64,000 bases of DNA from the NCBI RefSeq assembly GCF_000186865.1, contig NW_008705566.1:1853699-1917698 (forward strand), in the 5' to 3' direction. Source of the DNA: Aureococcus anophagefferens. Lineage: Eukaryota; Sar; Pelagophyceae; Pelagomonadales; Pelagomonadaceae. The notes beneath the pieces are model-generated. The model was not told where the DNA came from. It searched no databases and saw nothing but the letters and a program-made list of their open reading frames with translations. Of this stretch, positions 17,916 through 27,520 are shown piece by piece (position 1 is the stretch's first letter; each line of letters starts with the position of its first letter). A program made the translations under genes and the position numbers.

Positions 17916-19190
17916 ATGATGATGCTCCGTCGCGCCCTAGCAACCAGTTCGCGTCGTGCACGACGAACGGCATCGCTCGCGACGCTGCATCGAGCACAGC
18001 GACCAGCATCACTCGCGACGCGGCATCGAGCACGAACGGCATCGCTCGCGACGCTGCCCGATCAGGGCGACGACCTGCTCGACGCGGTGCACAGCGTCGA
18101 CGACTTCCAGCGGCTCGCGGAGACACTCCTGGACCGGCCGCTCTACGAGTACCTCGCGTCGGGCAGCGGCGACGAGGCGACGCTGCGGGACAACCGCGCG
18201 GCCTTCGGCCGCTACGCGCTGCGGCCGCGCGCGCTGCGGCCCGTCGAAGGCCTCTCGACGGCGCGGACGCTCTTCGGCGCGGAGCTCAACTTACCCGTCT
18301 TCGCGTCGCCCGCGGGCGTGCACGCGCTCGTCGACGGCGCGGGCGAGCGCGCCACGGCGCGCGCCTGCGGCCGCGCCGGCGCGCTCTTCGGCCTCAGCCA
18401 GCACGCGACGGTGAGCATCGAGGACGTCGCGGCCGCGGCGCCGAAAGCGCACCGCTGGTACCAGGCGTACCTGCTCAAGGACCGCGCCGCGACGCGCGAC
18501 CTCGTGCGGCGAGCGGTGGCCGCGGGGTCGCGGGGAATCTTTCTCACCGTCGACTCCGTGCGCTTCGGCTTCCGGGAGGCCGACGCGCGCAACGGCTTCT
18601 GCGCGCTGCCGCCGCCGTTGACGCTCGCGAACTATCTCGCGACGCCGCCGGGCGAGAGCGCGGCGGCCTGGGAGACGCGCGAGCACCGCGCCTGGGACCA
18701 GAACTCCGAGGCGCTCTTCGACACGGCGGCGTCCTGGGACGCCGTGGCCTGGCTCCGCGAAGAGCTCGACGATTTGGACCGGTCGATCCCGCTCGTGGTC
18801 AAGGGCGTCATGACGGGCGAGGACGCGGCGCTCGCCGTCGCCCACGGCGCCGACGGCGTCTTCGTGAGCACCCACGGCGGCCGCCAGCTCGACGAGACGC
18901 TCGGGAGTTTGGACGTTCTGCCGGAGGTCGTCGCGGCGGTGCCGTCGGGCACGCCCGTGCTCCTCGACTCGGGCGTGCGCCGGGGCACGGACGTCGTCAA
19001 GGCCCTCGCCCTCGGCGCGACGGCCGTCGGCGTCGGCAAGCCGCTCTTCTTCTCGCTCGCCGTGGGCGGGGAGCGCGGCGTGGACAAACTCTTTGACATC
19101 CTCGAGGAGGAGCTCCGCGTCGCCATGGCGCTCACGGGCTGCGCGTCGCTCGACGACATCACGGCCGACGTCGTCTGCGCGCGACCCTAG
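17916..19190 (+). CDS. FMN-dependent 2-hydroxyacid oxidase/dehydrogenase
   Basis: The protein has 424 residues. It starts MMMLRRALATSSRRARRTAS, a basic, Ser/Ala-rich presequence typical of mitochondria. The presequence contains three imperfect repeats of ASLATxHRAR, also visible in the DNA at about 17970-18060. The body is the TIM barrel of the glycolate oxidase / L-lactate dehydrogenase family: WYQAYLLKD, FLTVDSVRFGFREAD, PLVVKGVMTGEDA, FVSTHGGRQLDETLGSL, and the FMN-phosphate site VLLDSGVRRGTDVVKALALG. The catalytic His and the substrate-binding Arg are present in STHGGRQLD, but the usual Asn before the His is Thr. The substrate (glycolate or L-lactate) cannot be told from sequence. Confidence 0.92.
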   Translation: MMMLRRALATSSRRARRTASLATLHRAQRPASLATRHRARTASLATLPDQGDDLLDAVHSVDDFQRLAETLLDRPLYEYLASGSGDEATLRDNRAAFGRYALRPRALRPVEGLSTARTLFGAELNLPVFASPAGVHALVDGAGERATARACGRAGALFGLSQHATVSIEDVAAAAPKAHRWYQAYLLKDRAATRDLVRRAVAAGSRGIFLTVDSVRFGFREADARNGFCALPPPLTLANYLATPPGESAAAWETREHRAWDQNSEALFDTAASWDAVAWLREELDDLDRSIPLVVKGVMTGEDAALAVAHGADGVFVSTHGGRQLDETLGSLDVLPEVVAAVPSGTPVLLDSGVRRGTDVVKALALGATAVGVGKPLFFSLAVGGERGVDKLFDILEEELRVAMALTGCASLDDITADVVCARP

Positions 19191-19253
19191 CTCGCCGACC
19201 GCCGTTCCCCGCTCTCGCGTTCGCCATCCGTCCGTCGCCGCGCGCCCGACCCC

Positions 19254-19350
19254 CGTCGCTTCAACTAACGATGTCGCCTTCAAGTTACAGCTTGCACCTC
19301 CAGGGGGTCCCTCGCGCGTCGCTTCAACCAAACGATGTCGCCTTCAAGTT
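19254..19350. repeat. Promoter-proximal direct repeat (33/34 bp)
   Basis: Two copies, 19254-19286 and 19317-19350, share CGTCGCTTCAAC and AACGATGTCGCCTTCAAGTT and differ by one substitution and one indel. They lie 76-172 bp before the PH-PDZ gene start. The 12-mer CGTCGCTTCAAC also occurs inside the introner at about 22379-22390, so these copies may derive from an old element. That is a guess. Confidence 0.6.
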
Positions 19351-19425
19351 GCACACTCCGCAAAGCCGGGCGACGAGGTGGGGCGCCTCGGAGAAGCGCG
19401 TTTCGAGCGCCGTTCGCGCGCCGCC

Positions 19426-20953
19426 ATGTCGGCGCTGTCGCTGCAGTCGCTCGCGGAGCGCGCGCGCGACGCCGGCGCGACGCTCGTGGACGCGATTGCG
19501 GGCACGCCGCCCTACGCGACGCGGCTCGCGCGCGTGTCGGCGCGGAGTGGCTACCTCTGCGGCCTCGCGCCCAACGCGGAGTGGCAGCGGCGCTACTTCG
19601 TGCTCAAGCCGACGACGATGCTCTACTACTTCGGATCCGACATGGACGAGGAGCCCCTGGGCTGCGTCGACGTCGAGGCGTTCACGTCCGTGAGCTGCCG
19701 CGACGTCGACGGGAACGGCCGCGTCGTCATCGAGCTCGCGCGCGCGCCCGGCGAGGGCGGCGGCGCGTCGCCCGACGACGCGGGGCTCACGTTCCGGCTG
19801 CGGAGCGGCGGCGAGGAGGAGGGCTACGCCTGGATCGATTCCCTGAAGAACGAGAGCTACGCGCGGCTCAAGGAGACGAACGAGTTTTTAGCCAAGCAGT
19901 GCGACGAGTTCGCCGGCGAGATCGCGCGCCTCGAGGACGTGGCGAAGCGCGCGGCGGAGGACGCCCTGGTCGCCCAGCGCGAGGCCCAGTCCGCGCGGTC
20001 GCGCCACGAGCTCCTCTTCGGGGGCGTCGACGCGCTGTTCGAGCGGCTGAACCGGCGGCCGCCGGACGAGCGCCGCGACGGCGACCGATGGGGCGGCCGC
20101 GACGGCGACCTGCTCTCGGGCTTCGAGGCCCTCGTCGAGGAGCGGCTCCGCGACGTCGCGGCCCTCGAGCGCGGCGAGGCCGCGCGCGCGGCCGCGGAGC
20201 GCGACCGCGACCGGGGCCGCGCCGAGGCCGCGGCGCGCGACGCCGCGGAGCTCCGGCGCAACGCCGACGAGCTGAAGCGGCTCCGCGACGCGAACAAGCT
20301 GCTCAAGGACCAGCAGGNNNNNNNNNNNNNNNNNNNNNNNNNNNNNNNNNNNNNNNNNNNNNNNNNNNNNNNNNNNNCCGCCGCCGCCGCGCGCCGACCC
20401 GCCGCCGCCGCCGCCGGTCGAGGACTCGCCGGCGGCGCGCGAGGCCGCCGCGGAGCGGCGGCGCCGCTTCCGCGAGGACCTGCGCGACCGCGTCGCCGAC
20501 GCGCTCCGGCCCGACGACGGCGGCGAGGCCGCGGCCGCGGAGGCCGCGGACGAGAGCGACTCCGTCGCCAGCGTCGGCGACTTCAAGCCGGAGCCCCTCG
20601 ACGAGTCCTGGCTCGACGACGACGACGACGAGGGCGGCGGCGGCGGCGGCTCGGACGGCGGCGCGCCGTCGTCCGCGTCCGAGGCGCCGTCGGAGCCCCT
20701 CGCGGAGGTCGTGACCATCGAGTACACGCGGCCGCGCATCGGCATCAGCTTCGAGATCAAGGCCGCGGCGCTCGTCGTCCAGGACCTCGCCGAGGACTAC
20801 GACGCCGCGCTCGCGCGGCCGCGGAAGGGCGCGAAGCTCGTCGGCGTCGACGGGGCCTCCGTCGTCGACGCCGCGCCCGAGGACGTCATGGCGCTGCTGC
20901 GGCGCGCGTCGCGGCCCCTGCGCCTCGACTTCGTCAGTAAATTCGGAATTTGA
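19426..20953 (+). CDS. PH domain, coiled coil, PDZ domain protein (contains assembly gap)
   Basis: The start is MSALSLQSLAERARDAGATL. Residues about 40-145 are a PH domain (SGYLCGLAPNAEWQRRYFVL, MLYYFGSDMDEEPLG, and a C-terminal helix with EEEGYAWIDSLKNE). A coiled coil rich in Arg/Ala/Glu follows up to a 60-N gap. After the gap the frame changes. A Pro-rich and acidic linker leads to a C-terminal PDZ domain (VTIEYTRPRIGISFEIKAAA, then GAKLVGVDGASVVDAAPEDV). The protein ends VSKFGI. The layout suggests a membrane-associated adaptor that binds phosphoinositides through PH and peptide tails through PDZ. The gap hides some coiled coil of unknown length. Confidence 0.85.
20318..20377. other. Assembly gap (60 N)
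   Basis: A run of 60 N inside the coiled coil of the PH-PDZ gene; the coding frame differs on the two sides. Confidence 0.98.
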
Positions 20954-21024
20954 CTTGGACTGTGGGACCGGCGCGGCCGTAGTAACTCCGGAATGTGAAT
21001 TAGACGCGCGGCTCGCCCCCCGCG

Positions 21025-23657
21025 CTACCCGTCGGCGCCGCCGTCGTCGCGTTCGGCCGCGCGCGGACCGGCGCCGCCCCCCTGGCCCTGGTTTTGGTCG
21101 CGGTACTTGGCCGCGAGCTCGCCGGGCGTGCAGGCCATCTCGACGGTCTTGTCCGGCCGCTCGCGGATGAAGCGCGGGAAGCGCAGCGAGATGCCCCGCG
21201 ACTCGTGGACGAGGCCGACCGCGGCGCGGTGCGTCGGCGAGATGGACAGGTCCGCGCCCCGGATCTCCCAGACGAGGCGCGGCTCGAACCAGAAGAGGCA
21301 CCGCTCGCCCGTGTCGACGCCCGGCGCGGGCGCGTCGCGCAGCAGCACCGGCTCGTCGCCGGCCGGCGCGTCGGCGCCGATCTCCGCGCCGAGCGCGCGC
21401 ACCGTGAAGTCCTTGTAAAACACGTCCGTGAAGCCGCTCATGACGCGGCAGACGGAGCCGAGCGCTTCGGTCTCCGGGTCGCGCGTCGCGACCAGGATGG
21501 GGCTCACCCACTTGGACTTGCGGCCCTGGCCCTGCCACCCACCAATCACGACGAGGTCCAAGGAATCGCCCAAGGCATCGACGTAGTCCTTCTTCAGTTT
21601 CACCCAGGCGTCGGACCGCTTGCTGCCGAGCGAGTACTCGTAGGGCGCGTCCAATCGCTTCAGCATGAGCCCCTCGCAGCCCGCGTCGACGGACTCGAGG
21701 AGCGCGGCCGTGACGGCCTCCTCCAGCGGCGCGTCGTCGGCCGCCAGGTCGACGTCCGTCGACGCCGCGTAGGCGACGGCGGCCGACGGTTCGCCGAAGG
21801 CCGCCCGGAGCTTCGCGCGGCGCTCCGACAGCGGCAGCGCCGTGACGTCGGCGTCGCCGAGCCACAGGAGGTCGAAGAGCACGAGCCGCACGGCCTGCTC
21901 GACGTTGGCCTCCGTGACGCCGACGCGCTTCCGCGCGCCGAGGGCCTGGAAGGCCAGGGGGTTCGCCGCGGCGCTCACGGGCACGATCTCGGCGTCGACG
22001 ACGAAGGTTTGTGCGCACGCGGCGCGCGCGGCCCGGGCGACGTCGGGGTACTTGTCGGTCATGTCGTCGTTCTTCCGCGAGAAGATGCGCAGGGCGCCGT
22101 CGCTGCCGTGCAGCTGGGCCCGCTGGCCGTCGTACTTGTGCTCGAGGGCCGCGGCGCCGGCGGGCGCCGCGTACTTGCGGAGCTTGGCGATCGCGTCCTT
22201 CTCCGACGTGACGGCGTTGGCGAGCATGGGCGCGGGCGGGACGCCCGGCTCGAGGCGGCACGCCACCTCGAGCGCGGCGTCGAGCGCGTCGCAGAACGCG
22301 GCGGTTTCCGTTTCGGCGACGCCGAGGAGCGCCGCCGCGAGGACCCGGACGTCGCCTGGGCAGGACAAGGGTGATTCAACGTCGCTTCAACGTGAGTGTT
22401 CCGCGCGCGCGCGTTCCGGAAAAAGCGTCCACGCTTCGAGACCGTTCCGAGAGATGATCGCTCGTCCAAAAATCAGCCGAAACGAGTGGAAAACGACCGA
22501 GAAAGGAGCCTTTGAAGTTGGGAATTTCGCTCTCTCGTCCTGCCCTGGACGTCGCCCCTGCGCGAGAAGGCGCCCCGCGCGGCCCGGGCGACGCGGTCCC
22601 GCGCCTTGGGCGGGCACTTCTTCGCGCCGCAGGCGCGGATCAGGCAGGCCTTGGCGAGCGCGGGCACGACCGCGGCCTCGAGCGAGATGCCCGATTCCAT
22701 GTGGGGCACGAAGGTCCGCAGGAGCCACTTGGCCTCGGTGCCGCGCGACGCGCGGACGAGCCTCGCCATGCCGTCGGTCTTCGCTCGTTCGGACCCGGGC
22801 CCGCTCGGCTCGCCGAGGGCCTTGAGGGCCTCGAGGACGTCGACCGCGGCGGCGGCCGGCGGCGGCGGCCTCGCGGGCGACGGCGCGGCCTTCTTGAAGA
22901 ACTTGGCCGCGGCCGACGGCGCGTCCCGGAGCGCGACGACGGCGTCGCCGAGGCTCCCGTGGGCCTTGCGCGCGGCGGCCAGGGCGGCGGGCGACGCGCG
23001 GCAGCCCGCCGCCGCGGCCTCGACGACGGCGTGGCGCGAGAGGCCGAGCGGCGGGCCCGCCGCGTAGTCGGGGCGCAGCCGGTGGCCGCCGGTCTGCGCG
23101 TCCTTCGTGGGCGCGAGGAGGTAGCAGCACGCGGCCAGGTCGTCGGCGCCGCCCGCGGCCGCGGCCCAGCGCAGCGCGTTCGTGAGCGCCCGGTCCTTGG
23201 CGAGCCGCGACCGCGTCGCCGACACGGCGTCGAGGCACCGCGCGACGACACCGTAGGCCGGGCGGTTCCGCTCCGTCGTGAGCGTCGCCAGGCCGCGCGC
23301 CGGGTCGAAGGCGTCGACGTCCTTGGCGACGTCGTCGGGGAGTTCGGCGGCCGGCGCCGGCGGTGGCGCCGGCGGCGCCGTGCGCGCCTTCTTCGCCGGC
23401 GGCGGCGACGCGCGCTTTGGTGGCGAGGGCGGCGGTGGCGGCGCGTCGGGCGCCTCCGTCAGGTCGACGACGGTGTCGTCGGCGCGCGGCGACGACGGCG
23501 GCGCGGGCGCGACTCGCTGCGCGCCGCACATGGCGCAACAGAGGAAGCCAGCCTCGCCACCGTCGTGCGTGTACGTGCAGGTGCCGCACGTCCACTTCGC
23601 GTGCGCATTATTGGTTGTTTTCTTTGGGCTCTTGGCCTTGGCCAGGAAGGCGTCCAT
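21025..23657 (-). CDS. LIG1: ATP-dependent DNA ligase I with N-terminal RanBP2 zinc finger, introner-split
   Basis: Exon 1 is 23657-22556 and exon 2 is 22355-21025. The intron 22555-22356 is a GC-AG introner intron. Joined, they give 810 residues in frame. Residues about 20-50 form a RanBP2-type zinc finger (WTCGTCTYTHDGG ... CCAMCGAQR). After a Pro-rich linker comes the ligase DNA-binding region. Then come the nucleotidyltransferase core with KYDGQRAQLH (adenylated Lys near 441), EGLMLKRLD and WVKLKKDY, and the OB domain with GISLRFPRFIRERPDK. This is the replicative/repair ligase of eukaryotes, sealing nicks with ATP. A RanBP2 finger is not part of animal or yeast ligase I; it could bind RNA, ubiquitin or other proteins. 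Upstream is a minisatellite shared with the cytochrome c1 promoter. Confidence 0.92.
22356..22547 (+). mobile_element. Introner element, divergent subfamily, in the DNA ligase gene
   Basis: The element is 192 bp. It is flanked by the 8-bp duplication GACGTCGC (22348-22355 and 22548-22555; GCGACGTC on the coding strand). Its 11-bp terminal inverted repeats, read on the coding strand, are CAGGGCAGGAC and GTCCTGCCCAG, with one mismatch at base 2. The interior carries the block CGTCCAAAAATCAGCCGAA shared with the other three copies, but the ends differ. It runs antisense to the host gene and forms the ligase intron. Confidence 0.88.
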
Positions 23658-24014
23658 ATGACTCGGCTCGGCCTCGGCAACTCGTGCAACATTAGCTTCA
23701 CTTTAGTGCTCGCGTCGGCGTCCAGTCGCGGCGACGCGGGACTCGTCCTCTCGGGCCGGGCTCGGGCCTGACGTGCTGCCGGAGCAGCGATGCGAAATCA
23801 AGGGGCGCCCGCAGTTCCGGCGCGCGCGCGCGGACGCGAGAATTTGAATTCAAAAACCAAACCAGCGTGATCGATGTAGGAGAGTAGCGTAGGAGAGGCC
23901 TGAAAAAACCCACAACTCTGAGCCGACACGAGTGGCTGGCTTACTAGTGGGTGCCACACCCTCTCAACACGCGCCTGATGCACCGAGGGGGTTGACCGCC
24001 GGTATGCCTGGTAG
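23658..24014. other. Intergenic, no gene seen
   Basis: This 357-bp stretch lies between the DNA ligase start and the minisatellite. It is less GC-rich than its surroundings, with short A/T runs near 23840-23900. No convincing frame or RNA gene is visible. Confidence 0.5.
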
Positions 24015-24459
24015 TATGCGCCCGCTATGCGGGCTTTATGCGGGTGTTATGCGGGTGGTATGCGGGTGGTATGCGGGTGGTATGCGGGTGGTATGCGGGT
24101 GGTATGCGGGTGGTATGCGGGTGGTATGCGGGTGGTATGCGGGTGGTATGCGTCTGCTATGCCGGTGGTATGCGGCTGCTATGCCGGTGGTATGCGGCTG
24201 CTATGCCGGTGGTATGCGGCTGCTATGCCGGTGGTATGCGGCCGGGCTGCTATGCTGGTCTTATGCGGCTGCTATGCTGGTGGTATGCGGCTGCTATGCT
24301 GGTCTTATGCGGCTGCTATGCTGGTGGTATGCGCCTGCTATGCGCCTGCTATGCGTCTGCTATGCGCCTGCTATGCGCCTGCTATGCGCCTGCTATGCGC
24401 CCGCTATGCGCCCGCTATGCGTCTGCTATGCGGCTGCTATGCGGCTGCTATGCTGGTGT
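24015..24459 (+). repeat. 11-bp minisatellite, about 40 copies
   Basis: The array has units of the form TATGCGGGTGG. Variants are grouped in blocks: first about a dozen TATGCGGGTGG, then alternating TATGCGGCTGC/TATGCCGGTGG, then TATGCTGGTGG types, then TATGCGCCTGC/TATGCGCCCGC. Less regular half-units flank it at 24003-24014 and up to about 24486. Because 11 is not a multiple of three, all three + frames stay open and read as Met/Cys/Trp/Tyr-rich repeats; I do not regard these as genes. The array fills most of the promoter of the cytochrome c1 gene. Confidence 0.93.
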
Positions 24460-24592
24460 ATGCCGTGGCTGGTGTATGCCTGGTGGTCGGCCCCCTCTGC
24501 TGATGCAATGAACACACAACCCGTTCAACCTGTCCAATCTTTTCGTTTCCCCTCGCCGGCAGATTGCACGATAGAATACGGAAGGGGATCGC

Positions 24593-25405
24593 ATGGCCGC
24601 CTGGATGAGCGCATTGGCGCGGTCTGCCCGGCCCGCCGGCGCCGCGGCGACGGCCGTCTTCGCCGGGTCCGTGTCCCTCTGTAACGAGGACCACATCGGG
24701 TCCCAGGAGCTCCACTGGAGCCACCACGGCGCCCTCGCGGCCTTCGACGCCTGCTCGGTGCGCCGCGGCTTCCAGGTCTACAAGGAAGTGTGCGCGACGT
24801 GCCACAGCGTGGAGCGCCTCGCGTTCCGGAACCTCGTGGAGTACGGCGCGTGGTCCGAGGCCGAGGTCAAGGCCATGGCCGAGGAGATCGAGATCGTCGA
24901 CGGGCCGAACGACGAGGGCGAGATGTTCGAGCGCCCGGGCAAGCTGAGCGACCCCATGCCGGGCCCCTACGCCAACGAGGAGGCGGCGCGCGCGGCGAAC
25001 AACGGCGCCCTGCCGCCGGACCTGAGCCTCATCGTCAAGGCGCGCCACGGCGGCGCGGACTACATCTTCAGCCTCCTCAGCGGCTACTGCGACGCGCCCG
25101 AGGGCAAGGTCATGCTGCCGGGCCTCTACTACAACCCCTACTTCGCCGGCGGCGCCATCGGCATGCCCGCGCCCCTCATGGACGAGCAGGTCGAGTTCCC
25201 CGACGGCACGCCGGCGACGGTGTCGCAGATGGCCAAGGACGTCGCCGTCTTCCTCTCCTGGGCCGCGGAGCCGGAGCACGACGACCGCAAGAAGGCCGGC
25301 TTCCGCTGGCTCGTCGCCCTCAGCCTCGCGGCCGTCGTCGCGGGCTGGACCAAGCGCTTCCGCTGGAGCATCCTCAAGGCCCGCAAGATCTCCTACGAGT
25401 TTTAG
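24593..25405 (+). CDS. CYT1: Cytochrome c1, mitochondrial complex III
   Basis: The protein has 270 residues. A short presequence (MAAWMSALARSARPAGAAAT) is followed by the mature domain: WSHHGALAAFDACSVRRGFQ, the heme-c site CATCH at 67-71, PPDLSLIVKARHGG, LPGLYYNPYFAGGAIGMPAP with the axial Met, and LSWAAEPEHDDRKKAGFRWL. A C-terminal transmembrane anchor (LVALSLAAVVAGW) and a basic matrix tail complete the family layout. It passes electrons from the Rieske protein to cytochrome c in the inner membrane. A short poly-C run (near 25409-25422) follows the stop. The start is the ATG at 24593, which gives the whole presequence. Confidence 0.96.
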   Translation: MAAWMSALARSARPAGAAATAVFAGSVSLCNEDHIGSQELHWSHHGALAAFDACSVRRGFQVYKEVCATCHSVERLAFRNLVEYGAWSEAEVKAMAEEIEIVDGPNDEGEMFERPGKLSDPMPGPYANEEAARAANNGALPPDLSLIVKARHGGADYIFSLLSGYCDAPEGKVMLPGLYYNPYFAGGAIGMPAPLMDEQVEFPDGTPATVSQMAKDVAVFLSWAAEPEHDDRKKAGFRWLVALSLAAVVAGWTKRFRWSILKARKISYEF

Positions 25406-25478
25406 TCACGCCCCCCCCCCCCCGCCGCCAAGTCCCCCCCGGCCCGCGAGATCAACACCACATAACAATTCCCCGACA

Positions 25479-27341
25479 CTAGGGGCTCGCCGCCCGGACG
25501 CGGACGTCGAAGACGCCCGGCCGGACCTCCGCGGCCTTGAGCCGCGGCCGCTTCTCGAGGCACGCGCGGACCGCGGCGCCGAGCTTCGGCGCGCCGACGG
25601 AGTGCCTGCCGCGGCCGGCGATGAACTTGAGCGACGCCTTGCGCCTGTTGACCGTCGTCTCGAGCTCGTCGAGCGCCGCGTCGACGACGAACGTCGCGTC
25701 GCGCGCCGACAGCCAGTGCAAATCGATAAGCACGTCGTGGCCCACCCCGAAATGGGTCCCGCAGGCCGCCACGGCGACGTCGACGACGCCCTCGAAGCCG
25801 ATCTCGGAGCAGCGGTGCACGGCCGCGTCGGGCCCCAGCAAGGCGCCGTTGTTCGCGGCGAAGAAGAGCGCCGCGGCGACGTCGCGCTGGCGGTACATGC
25901 GGTCCCGGAGGGCCTTGGCCTGGCGGTAGGCCGGGTCGCCGCGCGCGCCGAGGCTATGGGCGCGGTCGAAGGCCTCGGCCATGGCCGCGCGCGTCGCGTC
26001 GGACGCGAGCCGCGCGGCCTCGGCGGCTTTGGCGAGCGTCTCCTCGGCGTCGACGCCGCGGCCGCGCGGCCTCCCGCGCTGGGCCTTGATCTGCTGCGAC
26101 GCACTCTCCTGGGCGTCGAGCTCGGCCTCGGGCACGGCCCAGGGCCGCTTGTCCATGGCGCGCCGCTCCCTCCGGTTGAGGGACGGGTCGACGGCCGGCG
26201 CCGGCTCCGGTTCCTCGGCGGCCGCGAGGGACCGCGCGAAGGCCTCGTCGGCCGCGTCGGCCGCGGGCCGGCCCCGGTGGGGCCGCAGCGCCGCGCGGAT
26301 CGCCGCGTCGTCGAGGGCCGCGCGCTCGTCCGCGCGCCGCGCCGCGTAGAGCGCCGCCGACGCGGCGGCCGCGGCGTCGCGCCGCGCGGCCGCGGCGGCC
26401 TCCTCGACGGCGCGCGCCGCGGCCCGCGCGCCCGCGTTCTCCTCCTCGGCGAGGCGCCGCGCGAGCGACGCGTCGCCGCCGCCGAGCTCCTCCTCGGCGA
26501 GGCGCCGCGCGAGCGCCGCGTCGTCGCTCGCGTCCGCGGCCAGCCGCCGCGCGACGGTCGCGTCGCGCTCCTCGGCCGCGAGGCGCAGCGCGAAGTCGCC
26601 GTCGTCCTCGGCCGCCGCCTCCTGGAGGTCCAACGCGAAGGCGAGGTCCGCGTCGCCGGAGAGGTCGACCTCGGCGCGCGTCCGCGCGCCCCGCTCCGCG
26701 TCGTCCTCGTCCTCGCACGCGAGGGCCTTGGCGACGACCGCGTCCTGCTCGACGTCGTCGCGCTCCGCGGCCGCGAGGCTCGCGAAGATCGCGCGCGCGT
26801 AGGCCTCGTCGGCGCTCTCCGCGGCGCGGCGCCGCGACGACCGCGCCTCCTCCTCGTAGACCTCGGACGCCGAGAGCGCCGCGGCGAACTCCGCGTCGGC
26901 CCGCTTGTGCTCCGCGGACGACGAGCGCGCGAGCGCCGCGCGCTCGAGGCTCTGCACGGCGGCGAGCGCCTCCTCGAGCTCGGGGTCCGGCGGCGGCGCC
27001 GGGGGGTCGGCGCCGTCGGCGCGCGCCACGGCCGCGAGCGCCTCCTCGAGCTCCGGGTCGTCCGCCTTGACCTCGTCGTCCGCGGCCTCGGCGGGCCAGG
27101 CCTCCGCGTCGGCCGCGGCCTCGTCGACCTCGACGCCGAGGGCGTTCATCATGCCGGCGAAGTCGACGGCGTCCTCGCCGTCGAGCTCGTAGGCCATCGC
27201 CGCGTGCGACGACGGCGACGGCGACGGGCGACGCTTGATGCTCACGAAAATTTCACCCGTCTCCTCGTCGACCTCGTGGATCTCCTCGTAGGGGTTCGCC
27301 TCATGGTTTCCTGCATGTGCCCTTTGCTGCGACATGTGCAT
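25479..27341 (-). CDS. DUF1771-Smr domain protein with long acidic repeat region
   Basis: The start is taken at the ATG at 27341 (MHMSQQRAHAGNHEANPYEE); the frame reaches slightly further only by a TTG. The 620-residue protein opens with an acidic segment (NPYEEIHEVDEETGEIFVSI). About 300 residues of Ala/Glu/Asp-rich sequence follow with repeats such as DDAALARRLAEEE and DPELEEALAAV, which resemble ubiquitin-interacting or CUE-like helices. The C-terminal 150 residues are a DUF1771 helical pair (AYRQAKALRDRMYRQRDVAA) and an Smr domain (VLIDLHWLSARDA, LKFIAGRGRHS). Smr domains act as RNA or DNA endonucleases, and this order resembles N4BP2-like proteins and eukaryotic translation-quality-control nucleases. 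Nuclease activity is inferred. Confidence 0.85.
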   Translation of the reverse strand: MHMSQQRAHAGNHEANPYEEIHEVDEETGEIFVSIKRRPSPSPSSHAAMAYELDGEDAVDFAGMMNALGVEVDEAAADAEAWPAEAADDEVKADDPELEEALAAVARADGADPPAPPPDPELEEALAAVQSLERAALARSSSAEHKRADAEFAAALSASEVYEEEARSSRRRAAESADEAYARAIFASLAAAERDDVEQDAVVAKALACEDEDDAERGARTRAEVDLSGDADLAFALDLQEAAAEDDGDFALRLAAEERDATVARRLAADASDDAALARRLAEEELGGGDASLARRLAEEENAGARAAARAVEEAAAAARRDAAAAASAALYAARRADERAALDDAAIRAALRPHRGRPAADAADEAFARSLAAAEEPEPAPAVDPSLNRRERRAMDKRPWAVPEAELDAQESASQQIKAQRGRPRGRGVDAEETLAKAAEAARLASDATRAAMAEAFDRAHSLGARGDPAYRQAKALRDRMYRQRDVAAALFFAANNGALLGPDAAVHRCSEIGFEGVVDVAVAACGTHFGVGHDVLIDLHWLSARDATFVVDAALDELETTVNRRKASLKFIAGRGRHSVGAPKLGAAVRACLEKRPRLKAAEVRPGVFDVRVRAASP

Positions 27342-27520
27342 CGACAATCGAGATCGTCCGCGTTTCAAGAACGGACAACAACGGCCAAGAGCCGTAAAGG
27401 TGCCGTCGACTGCTTCTCGATGTGCGAGGCAGCCCTCTGGCTTTTAGCGTGAGCGAAAGAGACGTCGTATTGGCCTGAAACGCCGCTCTGTAAAATCCCT
27501 TCGACTGTGAACTGCGTGTG

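Noticed and set aside
24027..24511. Open frames coding Met/Cys/Trp/Tyr-rich 11-residue repeats
   Set aside because: All three frames of an 11-bp tandem repeat are open automatically. There is no conserved start context or flanking coding sequence.
27518..27520. GTG start for the aldo-keto reductase
   Set aside because: An ATG follows directly at 27521; a non-ATG start is not needed.
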